From NCBI RefSeq assembly GCF_037201915.1, contig NZ_CP147505.1, positions 2,542,001 through 2,606,000 on the forward strand: 64,000 nt of DNA, in the 5' to 3' direction. This DNA comes from Haloplanus sp. CK5-1 (GTDB lineage: Archaea; Halobacteriota; Halobacteria; Halobacteriales; Haloferacaceae). The position numbers and the translations under genes were made by a program. A model generated the notes under the pieces. It ran no database searches, was not told the DNA's origin, and worked only from the letters and a program-made list of their open reading frames with translations. How positions within the stretch are numbered: position 1 is the stretch's first letter; each line of letters opens with the position of its first letter. This document shows positions 43,092 to 52,216 of this stretch, piece by piece.

Positions 43092-44240
43092 ATGGTCGAG
43101 ACAGTCACAGCCACACGGCTTCGAGACAGGATCGACGCGGGAGAGTCTTTCACGCTGCTGGATACCCGCCCCGAGGAGAGCTATGGGGCCTGGCACATTC
43201 GGGACGCGATCCAGTACACGTACGACCCCGACTCTGAGTTCGACGCCGAGGCGTTTCGGTCCCGGACAGGGCTCACACCGGACGACGAAATCGTCACCAT
43301 CTGTGCGAAGGGAATCTCGTCGTTCGACATGGCCACACAACTCCAAGACACCGGCTACGAGAACGTCACCGTTGTCGAGGACGGCATGGAGGGCTGGAGC
43401 GAAGTGTACGACATCGTCGAGATCCCGGCGGTGGGTGACGTGGAAATCGTCCAGTTCCAGCGGCGTGCGAAGGGCTGTCTGAGCTACCTGATCGGCGATC
43501 CGGCGTCGTCCGTGGCGGCCGTCGTCGATCCGACGCGACACGTCGAACGGGTAGCCGCAGCGGCTTCGGACCGGGGCTACTCGATCGAGTTCGTCTTTGA
43601 TACGCACGTCCACGCCGACCACGTCTCCGGGGGGCGCGAACTCGCCGACAACGTCGGCGCAACCTACTATCTCGGAGCTGACGCAGCCGATCGAGGCGTC
43701 GCCTACGACTACCGGCCGCTGGAGCGAAACGAGGTCGTCGCGGTCGGTGACCACGATATCAAGGCCGTCCCGTCGCCCGGCCACACCTCCGAAATCGTGA
43801 GCTATCTCGTGGATGACGAGGCGGTTCTGACGGGTGATACACTATTCGTGGACTCGGTCGGCCGTACCGAACTGCAGTTCGGCAACAGTGACGCCGACGC
43901 CGGTGCAAAACTGCTCTACGAGTCGCTTCACGAGACGCTGCTAGCCGAACCTGACTCAGTCACCGTCTTGCCGGGCCATTTCTCCATCGAAGCTGACGGG
44001 ACGACCGACGTGACTCCCGGTAAACCCGTCTCGACGACGATCGGCCAGGTGCGCACAGAACTCGAACTGCTGACCGTTGACCGCAAGACGTTCGTGCGCC
44101 AACTTACCGCCGCCCTCCCTGAGAAGCCGCCGAACTACGAGCGGATCATCGATATCAATGCCGGCCGGGACGCCGCCGATGAGGCGGCGACGACAGAACT
44201 GGAACTCGGCCCGAACAACTGCGCGGCGACCGGGGACTAA
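43092..44240 (+). CDS. Rhodanese-MBL fusion (persulfide dioxygenase-like)
   Basis: The 382-aa protein joins an N-terminal rhodanese domain (residues 1-110) to a metallo-beta-lactamase hydrolase domain with the metal motif HVHADHVSG and the later PSPGHTSE, LTGDTLF and LPGHFSIE. The rhodanese Cys is in ICAKGISS. Such fusions handle persulfide or glutathione-persulfide sulfur, or sulfur transfer. The C-terminal 80 residues are helical. It is the one clear metabolic gene in the window, alone between the IS5 element and a DUF429 gene. Confidence 0.85.
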   Translation: MVETVTATRLRDRIDAGESFTLLDTRPEESYGAWHIRDAIQYTYDPDSEFDAEAFRSRTGLTPDDEIVTICAKGISSFDMATQLQDTGYENVTVVEDGMEGWSEVYDIVEIPAVGDVEIVQFQRRAKGCLSYLIGDPASSVAAVVDPTRHVERVAAAASDRGYSIEFVFDTHVHADHVSGGRELADNVGATYYLGADAADRGVAYDYRPLERNEVVAVGDHDIKAVPSPGHTSEIVSYLVDDEAVLTGDTLFVDSVGRTELQFGNSDADAGAKLLYESLHETLLAEPDSVTVLPGHFSIEADGTTDVTPGKPVSTTIGQVRTELELLTVDRKTFVRQLTAALPEKPPNYERIIDINAGRDAADEAATTELELGPNNCAATGD

Positions 44241-44321
44241 CTCCTCTCACTCTTCGTCGTCGGCCTCTCGGAACGCGACCGAGTTAGTGAGGCACTTGCG
44301 GGTGAGTCATTAAGTAGCGCC

Positions 44322-44339
44322 CTTCATGAGTTCATGAAG
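44322..44339. promoter_or_regulatory. 18-bp palindrome
   Basis: CTTCATGA and TCATGAAG face each other across GT, a perfect 8-2-8 palindrome of operator type in the gap between two genes. Confidence 0.55.
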
Positions 44340-44488
44340 TAGCGATAATCCGGCCTGGTCATAGTGAGTGGAGACCAGTCACTGAACGGCGGGAGCGTGA
44401 ACTACTTTTGTAAGTCGCCATCGCCCTGCCGTTGGCGGGCGATAATCCCATATGTAGCACATCTTCTCTCGCTGAAGTTGCTGTAGTG

Positions 44489-45217
44489 TTATACTGACTC
44501 CGCTTCGAGATACCCTGTCTTCGGTTCCGGGTAATAGATCCGTGGTTCGTTGTCATCCGGCGCTCCGGGTACGGTCCGCAGCGTTGTTTTGCGGGCCGCA
44601 ACTGCGAGAACCATTGAGTCTAGAATATCGTCATCACTCACGTCTTTCACGTGATGCTTCTCTCGGGCGTCCTTACGGACGGCTCCCATACCATTGAGGA
44701 CATTCCGGAGGAGTTGAGTTCGCATCGCTTGTCCTCGTTCGGAGGATTTCGAGTACGCGATTGGCTGTCCGTTCAACGCATAGAAACACAGTTCGGGATG
44801 GCTCTCCCGAATCACGCCGTCGTACTCATTACCGACGACTGCTGCGACGTCCTGGATTGCGTCCCCAATATTGTACGCCTGCCGGGAGAGGCCATGGTCC
44901 ATCGCTTCCTCGTGTGCCGTGCTGGCAGTCTTGTAGTCGTCACTGTCGAGCGCATTTTTACACGGCGGATAGAAGGCCGTGATCCCGCGGCATCCAAGGA
45001 GTTCCTTCGCCTGTTCATCACACTTCCGGCGCTCTTCCGTTGGCAGTCCGATCGGGATATCGACGAGGACTTGAAGTGCATCCCCGTTATCCTCAACTAG
45101 GTTCCCGAAGTCGTTGTAGAGAGAGGTGCTGACACCGTCGTCCGAGAGGATGGTGGCAAACCAGCCACCGGAACAGGCATCAACGCCGACGAAGGAATCG
45201 TTAGGACGAGCAGTCAT
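44489..45217 (-). CDS. DUF429 protein
   Basis: The 242-aa protein matches the DUF429 family, proposed to have an RNase H-like fold. The acidic motifs VGVDACSGGWF at the N-terminus and LVDIPIGLP, with a later HPELCFYALNG and DDDILDSMVLA, hold the expected carboxylates. It overlaps the end of the preceding frame by ATGA, so it was probably translated from an operon with the genes on its 5' side. Confidence 0.8.
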   Translation of the reverse strand: MTARPNDSFVGVDACSGGWFATILSDDGVSTSLYNDFGNLVEDNGDALQVLVDIPIGLPTEERRKCDEQAKELLGCRGITAFYPPCKNALDSDDYKTASTAHEEAMDHGLSRQAYNIGDAIQDVAAVVGNEYDGVIRESHPELCFYALNGQPIAYSKSSERGQAMRTQLLRNVLNGMGAVRKDAREKHHVKDVSDDDILDSMVLAVAARKTTLRTVPGAPDDNEPRIYYPEPKTGYLEAESV

Positions 45218-45422
45218 GATTCGATATTCAAAACGGTGCCAACCACCACCTTTTCCGCCCGAACGAGTTGAGGATTGAAAATCTTCCCGAACGGATACAA
45301 CTTACCGTCATAACGGAGGTCATAGGCGTCTTGATGTCGATGGGGTTCGTTCTTGACGACGAACTGGATTGTCGGTTGAGGGCGTTGTTCTCTAAGTCGT
45401 CGCCGCTATGGTCCATCTCCAT
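45214..45422 (-). pseudogene. Frame-shifted small gene upstream of DUF429
   Basis: The frame from 45422 starts MEMDHSGDDLENNALNRQ and then becomes non-coding. In another frame a convincing protein continues (QFVVKNEPHRHQDAYDLRYDGKLYPFGKIFNPQ...VLNIES) and stops over the DUF429 start. A frameshift around 45360 would join the two. The gene seems broken, or the sequence carries an indel. Confidence 0.4.
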
Positions 45423-45457
45423 GGCGAGGTCCTCAACGAGATTTCTGTCTTCGCATT

Positions 45458-46150
45458 TTACCGTTTGCGACCCTCGATATCAACTAGAATGTAACCCGCC
45501 TCATCATGCTTGCTGGCGAGTGCACGCTCCTGTGTTTCTAGGTAGTCATCTATTTTTTCTATTGGGGTCGGGGACTCTTCTGATGGCAGATTTGCAATGA
45601 AGCGACCGAACATGAATAGTGCTCGTTCGTATTTTTGGGCCTTCCCATCAGGACACGTATCCGAAAAACCACGACAGAAGTTGGCGTACTTAGTAGTGTC
45701 CTGACTGGCTTGAGTGAACAGTTGCTGATCAGTATCCCGAACCCCCCATAGATACACATACGCATTCCAGACTCGCCTATCATAGATGGGATATTCTTTT
45801 GAATAGTTATCCTCGCTTGCAGCCAAATGCAGAAGAAATGCCGATGTTACAAGACTCTTTGTTGTGACGACCCCCGCGTTTTGCAATTCAGTTGAAACGG
45901 TCTCGATTGCTGCTTTACGATCTTCGTCATTAGGGTCTTCACTGAGACAGTCGCCCCAATCGAGTTGTTCAATTACAGACTCAACTGGATCAAACGGACC
46001 ATTCCGATTCAGACCTTTCCAATCCCAAAGCTGTCTGGCTCGACTTTTGACTGTGCAAGCGTCCATCGCATCTTCGTATTGGTCCGCATAGTCTGTGTAT
46101 ACAGGATAGAGCGAGGCCCAATAATCGATATTCAGTGGTGGCGTCAGCAT
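45458..46150 (-). CDS. Unknown protein, promoter region invaded by an IS
   Basis: The 230-aa protein is helical with several aromatic and acidic motifs (IYDRRVWNAYVYLWG, ERALFMFGRFIANLP). Not recognised. It points the same way as DUF429 and may form an operon with it through the broken small gene. IS copy 5 lies 22 bp before its start codon, so its native promoter is probably lost or replaced by an IS-borne one. Confidence 0.55.
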   Translation of the reverse strand: MLTPPLNIDYWASLYPVYTDYADQYEDAMDACTVKSRARQLWDWKGLNRNGPFDPVESVIEQLDWGDCLSEDPNDEDRKAAIETVSTELQNAGVVTTKSLVTSAFLLHLAASEDNYSKEYPIYDRRVWNAYVYLWGVRDTDQQLFTQASQDTTKYANFCRGFSDTCPDGKAQKYERALFMFGRFIANLPSEESPTPIEKIDDYLETQERALASKHDEAGYILVDIEGRKR

Positions 46151-46172
46151 ATCACAATCTTAGCTTGTATGT

Positions 46173-47241
46173 GAGGGTGTCATAGAACTCTTCTCACACC
46201 GTGATGATTGTGCTTCCCGGATTGTCTCCGCGTTCGTAGTTGGTGATTGCGACGACGAGGCGCAGACACAACGCGAGGAACACCTGCGCTCGTGCATGGA
46301 CGCGGCCTCGGGCGTGCGTTCGCCCGAGGCCGCAGCCCTTGACTGATTCGTTGGTTCGTTCGACGCCACTCCGGCGGTTGTACGTCTCGTCTAGCGTTGA
46401 TTGCTTCAGCTGAACGTCGTTGCTGTGTTTTTCAATGCGGTCTTCTACCCTGTACTCGATATCTTTCGGGTCGTCGGTGTTTCGTGGATTGTACGGAGCG
46501 ACTGGCACGACCCCTGCGGCCAGCAGGTGGTCGTGCCAGTCGAGCGTGTCGTAGGCACTGTCTCCAAGCATCCACATCGGTTTCCCGACGGCGAGCGCGT
46601 CACGCGTGACGCGCATCGCCGTCTCTTCTGGTGCTTGTTTGCTCTCGGTGAACTCGGCTGCAATCGGGATCTTTTGCCCGGTTGAGACGATCGTGCAGCC
46701 GTAGCCGTAGTAGTACTCGTCATCGGTTGGATCATAGCACTTCGATGCGTCTGGATCGGCGGGCATCGCTCTCACGTCGGTTGAATCGATAGAATACGTC
46801 AAGTCGAGCAGGCCCCGCAAGGCGGCCTGCTCGACGAGATGGTCGAAGACCCGGTCAACAACGTGCTCAAGATCAGTGAGGAATCGATCGACCGCGTCTC
46901 TCGACGGCGGTCGATCGAAGCTACAGCTGAGCCAGACAACGGTGTTGTTCAGTTCTCGTGCAACCGGACGGATACCGTAGATGTTCTTGTAATAGCAATG
47001 GAGAAAGCCACGCATCATCTCGGGCGGCTCAAGATCTCGTGTTCGCCCCGTCTCCGCCGGGGCGAACACGTCGAACCCTTCAAGAAACTCGAAGGAGAGG
47101 TGCTCGAACAACGCCAACGTCTCCGTTTCCACGGCATTGAAGAACGATTCTACCGAAGGATCATCTTGCAGGGTCGCTGAACTCATTCCACCTCAGCGTT
47201 CACCCTGCTCTTTGGTATGCGAACTGTTCTATGACACCCTC
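46173..47241 (-). mobile_element. 1069-bp DDE insertion sequence, copy 5
   Basis: Same ends, with a 7-bp duplication TGTATGT (46166-46172 and 47242-47248). It shares the Met-Ser transposase start with copy 1. Confidence 0.96.
46194..47186 (-). CDS. DDE transposase (330 aa), copy 5
   Basis: Intact transposase, identical in protein sequence to copy 1 (Ser at residue 2). Transcription away from the gene at 45458-46150 is not possible: both read on the minus strand, so the IS right end points into that gene. Confidence 0.95.
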   Translation of the reverse strand: MSSATLQDDPSVESFFNAVETETLALFEHLSFEFLEGFDVFAPAETGRTRDLEPPEMMRGFLHCYYKNIYGIRPVARELNNTVVWLSCSFDRPPSRDAVDRFLTDLEHVVDRVFDHLVEQAALRGLLDLTYSIDSTDVRAMPADPDASKCYDPTDDEYYYGYGCTIVSTGQKIPIAAEFTESKQAPEETAMRVTRDALAVGKPMWMLGDSAYDTLDWHDHLLAAGVVPVAPYNPRNTDDPKDIEYRVEDRIEKHSNDVQLKQSTLDETYNRRSGVERTNESVKGCGLGRTHARGRVHARAQVFLALCLRLVVAITNYERGDNPGSTIITV

Positions 47242-47359
47242 TGTATGTAGTAAAAATACGCAGGTCCCGTACTTTCCTATCCACGTTGAGAAACCAAGGA
47301 ATTTCTCTGCCCGAGAACTCGATGGCCGACAACACCAGCTCACCTGAGAACGATCGATA

Positions 47360-47445
47360 ATCCGGCCCTGTTACAGTGAGTCCATCCCACGGGATCACCT
47401 CCACAGTATCGTCCCGACGTTCGGCGGCGCAACGAACGACGTCGA
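47360..47445 (+). pseudogene. Remnant of an HNH-nuclease gene 5' end
   Basis: Bases 47360-47445 are highly similar to 47940-48023, the start of the intact HNH gene, including CGGCCCTGT, AGTATCGTCCCGA and TTCGGCGG. In frame it reads HSIVPTFGGATNDVE against RSIVPMFGGATSYVE. The rest of the gene is missing. It is one of three relatives of this gene in 6 kb. Confidence 0.7.
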
Positions 47446-47629
47446 GCCGGTGCATGCGAGACTCGAAATGTTCTCCTGCGGTATCACGTGGTGTCTCATT
47501 CCGGGTGGTCGGCATCGTGACACGAGCCACCCTTCTCGCGGTTTCGTCGGCAGCAGGGACATGGGTGCGTCGCCTTGAGGCAGGGTGAGCTCTCGACGCT
47601 CAGATACCCGACGGAGCCCGACAACCGGC

Positions 47630-47782
47630 TTAATCACCCTCTTCGTCGTCTTCGCCGTCTTCGTCGTCTTCGTCGTCTTCAAGACCCTGCTTCATGCCCT
47701 CCGCGAGGGCTTCACCGAAGTCTTCCTCCATCCACCGGGCAATCTCGGCTGCGCTGGCGTCCTCGTCGGGACGGTCGGTCAT
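47630..47782 (-). CDS. Small highly acidic protein
   Basis: The 50-aa protein starts MTDRPDEDASAAEIARWMEEDF and ends in a run of Asp/Glu. Short acidic proteins like this are common in haloarchaea and of unknown role. Confidence 0.45.
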   Translation of the reverse strand: MTDRPDEDASAAEIARWMEEDFGEALAEGMKQGLEDDEDDEDGEDDEEGD

Positions 47783-47958
47783 ACAAACTCCATAGGACAG
47801 TGAATGAGTAAAGGCCACGGGACAGACAGCACCTGATCGTTAGTCAAAATATAACCTGACAGTCACTATTTGGAGGAGTATGAGCGGCGGGCCGACGAGG
47901 TCATCGACAGTATTGAGCCAGAGAAAGATCCATATCTCGGCCCTGTCACAGTGGTTCC

Positions 47959-48945
47959 ATGCCATCGGATCGCCTCCGAAGTATCGTCCCGATGTTCGGC
48001 GGAGCGACCAGTTACGTCGAGACACTGGATGCCATCCTAGAATTCGTCGAGTCTCACCAGCCGACGACGGACGAGCTCGTCGGGTGGCATCGCGGGACGT
48101 TCACGAACGTGTCGAGCCGTGACTCGATTATGCGCCGGGTCAGGTATTTGCAACAAGTCGGCTTCCTCCAGCAGGAACAGACCGGATGGGAACTCGGTCC
48201 GGCGGGCACAGAGTATGTGGAGAACCAGGATACGGCGACGTTACTCCGGATCATGTGTAACCGGAACGTTGGCCTTCGGAGTCTCTTGTATGCGCTCTCT
48301 GCTGGACCAATGTCGATTGCCGAAGTAAGCGACCAGCAACTGGATACGCACCCGGAATTGGGGTGGGCTCGTGGGGAGACGGATATGGCCAAGCAGCGGG
48401 CGAACTGGCTCCGAAGCATGGGACTCGTCGAGAAGCACGGTGATGAGTACGGACTCACAGCAGAAGGCCGACAGTTTGTCGAAGACGCGGTTGAGGAGTG
48501 GGCAGATACGGCGTGGACATCGGATGCAGCTGCACACGATCTGACCGCCGGCACCTACGAAACAACAGCCCATGCCCGCGCTGTCGATCCGGAGTTCCGT
48601 GCGACGGTGCTCTCACGCCACGAGCGAACTTGTCCTGTCTCGGGGGTTGACCATCCCGGGTTATTGGACGTAGCTCATGTGCTGCCGTGGAGCGACTACC
48701 CGGAGTATCGGGCCGACCTGTTGAATGTCCTGCCGCTCAGTAAGACACATCACGCGGCGTTCGATCGAGACCTATTCACGATCGATCAGGACTACCGGCT
48801 GCGGGTGAATCCGTCATTCGAGACAGGGAGCGATCTGTTACAACGGACGATTATCGATCAGGCAGGCGAACGAGTGCCAATACCCGATAGAAGTCTGGAC
48901 CCGGACTACGTCAGTCAGCATAACGCGGCGCTTGAGTGGGTATGA
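47959..48945 (+). CDS. HNH endonuclease with N-terminal wHTH-like domains
   Basis: The 328-aa protein has an HNH nuclease domain near residues 205-280: RTCPVSGVDHPGLLDVAHVLPWSDY, then NVLPLSKTHHAAFDRDLF. The His/Asn/His pattern and the aromatic-PW element are clear. The N-terminal 190 residues look like two winged helices (SIMRRVRYLQQVGFL, AKQRANWLRSMGLVEKHG). This layout resembles restriction-type HNH nucleases that cut modified or foreign DNA; no methylase is near. The start ATG (MPSDRLRS) is supported by similarity with the remnant at 47360. Paralogous fragments flank the next genes. Confidence 0.88.
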   Translation: MPSDRLRSIVPMFGGATSYVETLDAILEFVESHQPTTDELVGWHRGTFTNVSSRDSIMRRVRYLQQVGFLQQEQTGWELGPAGTEYVENQDTATLLRIMCNRNVGLRSLLYALSAGPMSIAEVSDQQLDTHPELGWARGETDMAKQRANWLRSMGLVEKHGDEYGLTAEGRQFVEDAVEEWADTAWTSDAAAHDLTAGTYETTAHARAVDPEFRATVLSRHERTCPVSGVDHPGLLDVAHVLPWSDYPEYRADLLNVLPLSKTHHAAFDRDLFTIDQDYRLRVNPSFETGSDLLQRTIIDQAGERVPIPDRSLDPDYVSQHNAALEWV

Positions 48946-48958
48946 GTGGCGACGAATC

Positions 48959-49063
48959 TTAGAACACTCTTCTACACAGCTCGGCGGCCGCGGCATGGAT
49001 CCTCTACACGTGGCCCTGCTCTCAGACCATGCCTGAACATCTTACGGTGAGGAAGTGTTCTAA
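48959..49063. repeat. 105-bp segment with 10-bp inverted ends
   Basis: TTAGAACACT at 48959-48968 is the exact reverse complement of AGTGTTCTAA at 49054-49063. The interior has no gene. It could be a very small MITE or a pair of operator half-sites upstream of the HEPN gene. Confidence 0.5.
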
Positions 49064-49087
49064 ACCACCATCACAATATGACCACTA

Positions 49088-50518
49088 ATGCCGGAGGACG
49101 GTGTTCCAGACGAGGATGAAGTGGCATCAGCCGAGGAGTTAATGCAACACATCGAGGAGAATTGGCGGGAGAAAGTCGAAAAAGCCACCCTCGACGACTG
49201 CGAGCAAATCCGCGCAGCGGGAGAGTACGTCCGAGCGGCGGAAAGCTGGCAAGACGCCGTCAGCCGCGTCGCCGATGGGCTTGCCGTCTCGGAGGAACGG
49301 GCAGAATGGCTCGTCGGGCTCTACATTAAGATCTTCACTGATCCGTCGAAAAGCGTCACGGGCTACGGTCTCAACATCGGAGGGCTCTACTTCAGCACGC
49401 AGAAATCCGTGGAAGAAATCCAACCGGAGACAAGGATAGACTCCGTAGACGAAGCCGAGGAGTACCTCCGAGAGTACGTCGGGGTACACGCCGACGAGGC
49501 AGACATCGACGAGGTAACCTTCACTGACGACTTGCCGGAAGAACCCCCCTACCCCTCCCTTGACCTCAACCTCGAAATTCCAACTCCACAACTCACGGGG
49601 CTCACGGAAGCGTTGGAGGCCATCACCTCATCGTACCATCAGCAACTGGCCGCCCAACTCTCCACGATACTTGACGGCTACTTCGACTCACTTCTATCCG
49701 ACACATTAGAGCCAATCGCCGACCTCGCCGAGCAGTACCGCGAAATTGAGGAATCCGACTTCGAGTTCAAGTGGCTCTCCAACGTCAAGCACGCAGCCTT
49801 CATGCAGCTCTACCGTGAGTACTGCGATGAGGGGAACGATGCCGCGGCCGAACTCCTCGCCGCCCAACTCCGCGACGAGGAAGACATCGAGAGCTTCAAG
49901 GAGTACTTCCGCTCCTTCAACGAATACGACGAACGGCAGGAGATCATCGAAGAGGCACTCGACGCCCACGCTGAGGGAAGATATGTCCTCAGCATCCCCA
50001 CCCTCCTCACCCAACTCGACGGCATCTTCATCGACCTCGCCCTCGATATCGGCCTTTGGCGGCCTGACCACGATGTAACCGGGGTCGCAGTCGTCAACAA
50101 GGGCGAAGGAAGCCCCCGCCACATCTCCGAGATCGACGAGGAATTCCGGGACTACTACAGCAGCCGTCTCTGGCCGAACCGTGTCGAAATCCTTCACGGG
50201 AAGCGCACCGACTATGCCGACGACGAACTCCTCTCGGCGAAGCTCATCTGGCTACTCTTCCAGACACTCCATACTGTCGAGAACATCCGATCAGCCGAGG
50301 ACTTCGGAGACTATCACATCCTGCACGCAGTAGCTGAGGACGATGTCTACTCCATCACGGCCATCGCCGACCACCTGGACTACCAGGAGGACTACGTCGA
50401 AGAGCGTTGTACGGCCCTCGAAAACCAACATGCAGTCTCCGTCTCGGAAGATAGTGAGGTCTCCATCACCGAGCTTGGACACGAGTATCTCGAAGGCGAC
50501 CGAAGCCTCGTTGACTGA
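49088..50518 (+). CDS. HEPN-domain putative RNase (toxin-like)
   Basis: The 476-aa protein has a long acidic helical N-terminus and an all-helical C-terminal half. The HEPN signature R-x4-H is seen as RVEILHG (about residues 364-369), with downstream DDELLSAKLIWLLFQTLHTV. HEPN domains are RNA-cutting toxins in TA and abortive-infection systems. A winged helix follows (SITAIADHLDYQEDYVEERC). It lies upstream of an AbiE-like TA pair and between HNH-gene relatives. Toxic function is inferred from the motif. A start at 49088 gives a typical acidic leader. Confidence 0.7.
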   Translation: MPEDGVPDEDEVASAEELMQHIEENWREKVEKATLDDCEQIRAAGEYVRAAESWQDAVSRVADGLAVSEERAEWLVGLYIKIFTDPSKSVTGYGLNIGGLYFSTQKSVEEIQPETRIDSVDEAEEYLREYVGVHADEADIDEVTFTDDLPEEPPYPSLDLNLEIPTPQLTGLTEALEAITSSYHQQLAAQLSTILDGYFDSLLSDTLEPIADLAEQYREIEESDFEFKWLSNVKHAAFMQLYREYCDEGNDAAAELLAAQLRDEEDIESFKEYFRSFNEYDERQEIIEEALDAHAEGRYVLSIPTLLTQLDGIFIDLALDIGLWRPDHDVTGVAVVNKGEGSPRHISEIDEEFRDYYSSRLWPNRVEILHGKRTDYADDELLSAKLIWLLFQTLHTVENIRSAEDFGDYHILHAVAEDDVYSITAIADHLDYQEDYVEERCTALENQHAVSVSEDSEVSITELGHEYLEGDRSLVD

Positions 50519-50616
50519 GGCGATGGAGTAGACCTCGGTCGCTTGTTTGCAGTCCAGTCGTCTAGAGGGTCGTGGACTATGGCACGGTCGTAGTTATGAC
50601 GGAAGAATTCTAGCTA

Positions 50617-51249
50617 ATGCTTATAAAGATAGAGAATAAGCTAGATAATATGCTCCTTGAGCCACCAGATCGGGAACGCGGATTCACCCGGGAGCGTCTA
50701 CTCCGCATCCTTCTCTCGCACCCAAACGGCGATCTCAACAAGCGTGCGCTCGCACAAGAAGCAGAAACAAGTGACGCATGGACCGCCAAATTCACTAATC
50801 AACTCGAAGACAAGGGCCTCGTTGAAGGGACAACCGTTCAGGATCCACGTGGTCTCTACGACTACTGGCGGGACAAGCGTGTCTCCCCATCAACGGTGAC
50901 TGTCGCACTCCAGTCCCCGGTTGAGACAATACAAGATACAGATCTCACTCACGCCTTCACAACCTACCAAGCAGAGAACGCACAGCAGGGATTTCTCTTC
51001 ACATCAAACACTGCAGTCTACGTAGACCCGGATGAGATCGAAGAATGGATTTCACTCATCGAAGAACAGGGACTCATTGGAGGCGGAAACACAGAATTCA
51101 GAGTTACGGACAGCCATGTGTTTTACCGAGCGGAAACGGTCAACGGTATAGAGACAGTCTCTATCCCACAGTTGATTGTTGATCTCCTTGATGAGGGTGG
51201 GCCATGCGTCGAAGCAGCTGAACGCCTGATCGAGACATACCATGAGTGA
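50617..51249 (+). CDS. AbiEi-like antitoxin/regulator
   Basis: The 210-aa protein has an N-terminal winged helix (RERLLRILLSHPNGDLNKRALAQEAETSDAWTAKFTNQLEDKGLVEG), then a beta-rich second half with no Cys. Size, HTH position and an 8-bp overlap with a nucleotidyltransferase gene fit the AbiEi side of a type IV toxin-antitoxin pair. In such pairs the antitoxin binds its promoter and opposes the toxin without contacting it. A second in-frame ATG (MLLEPPDR) is possible. Confidence 0.75.
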   Translation: MLIKIENKLDNMLLEPPDRERGFTRERLLRILLSHPNGDLNKRALAQEAETSDAWTAKFTNQLEDKGLVEGTTVQDPRGLYDYWRDKRVSPSTVTVALQSPVETIQDTDLTHAFTTYQAENAQQGFLFTSNTAVYVDPDEIEEWISLIEEQGLIGGGNTEFRVTDSHVFYRAETVNGIETVSIPQLIVDLLDEGGPCVEAAERLIETYHE

Positions 51250-52069
51250 TGCCGATCGTAGCCAGTACTCTGACGAAGTCACAGAATTCTCCGAGAACGA
51301 ACTTCAACAACTTCTGGAGGCCACATCACCCCCTGTGAGTCTCCTCGGTGGGTGGGCAGTCCATCTTCACGTGACGGAAGCATTCGAAGCCGAAAACGGG
51401 CGGGAGTATATCGGTTCACGGGACATCGATCTTGGCGTACACGTCGAACCAGAGTGGGATGTCGAAACGCTTCAGTCAAAACCCGTTTCCACCACACTCA
51501 CTGCCGTTGAATCAGAGATGGAGTACAACCGAGGTCGGTTTGGGTTCTATCAGTACTTCCACCGAATGACGAAGGAACGACTCAGTGATGAGGAAGCAAA
51601 CGATTATCGGCAGCACGAGATCTTCCGTCTCGATATCGATGTGCTCCCGAGTACCGAAGAATTAGACGCATTTGCTGAGGCGTTCGGGTTTCGACCACCA
51701 GCTGATCCACTACTAAAGCCAGTGTTTGGCGACGGGGAATTTCAGGTACTCAACGAGTTCGTCGAATGGGAAGCCCCCACCGAGGTCCGTCTGGCTCCAA
51801 GAGAGATACTTGCAGCAATGAAAGTTCGAGCCTTTCCGGATCGAGACAAGAGTCACAAGCGATTGAAAGATTTGGCTGACCTTCACGCACTCCTTTGGTA
51901 TGGGAGTGATTTCAACCAGCTCCAGTCGGAGGTCACCGCTCACCTGTCACAAGAAGACATCACACAGTTCACAGAGACTGTTACCGATTCCGGATTTGCG
52001 AATGCTGCAGGGCTTATCGAAGTTGATGCGACTGTGCTACAGAATTCAATCCAACGATTACTTGCCTGA
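51242..52069 (+). CDS. AbiEii-like nucleotidyltransferase toxin
   Basis: The 275-aa protein has the minimal nucleotidyltransferase pattern: GG in LLGGWAVHL (about 36), the metal-binding pair in RDIDLGVHV (about 62) and the third acidic strand IFRLDIDVLPS (about 137). The C-terminal part is helical with LKDLADLHALL. In type IV TA pairs such enzymes modify tRNA or NTP-linked targets and stop growth after infection. It is coupled to the antitoxin gene by overlap. Confidence 0.78.
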   Translation: MSDADRSQYSDEVTEFSENELQQLLEATSPPVSLLGGWAVHLHVTEAFEAENGREYIGSRDIDLGVHVEPEWDVETLQSKPVSTTLTAVESEMEYNRGRFGFYQYFHRMTKERLSDEEANDYRQHEIFRLDIDVLPSTEELDAFAEAFGFRPPADPLLKPVFGDGEFQVLNEFVEWEAPTEVRLAPREILAAMKVRAFPDRDKSHKRLKDLADLHALLWYGSDFNQLQSEVTAHLSQEDITQFTETVTDSGFANAAGLIEVDATVLQNSIQRLLA

Positions 52070-52216
52070 ACACAGCTCTAAATCGGTTTCTCGATTGTGT
52101 GTGAACTATGAGCCGATGAACCAGTAGCGGGTAGAGTGTGCCCCTTGTCCAAAATACGCCTCGGCGATGGCACTTGACCAGAGGTAGGTCTATGAAGAAG
52201 GAACAAGAGGACCTAT

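Noticed and set aside
47183-47530. A 115-aa minus-strand gene next to IS copy 5
   Set aside because: It reads into the IS end and runs antisense through the HNH gene remnant.
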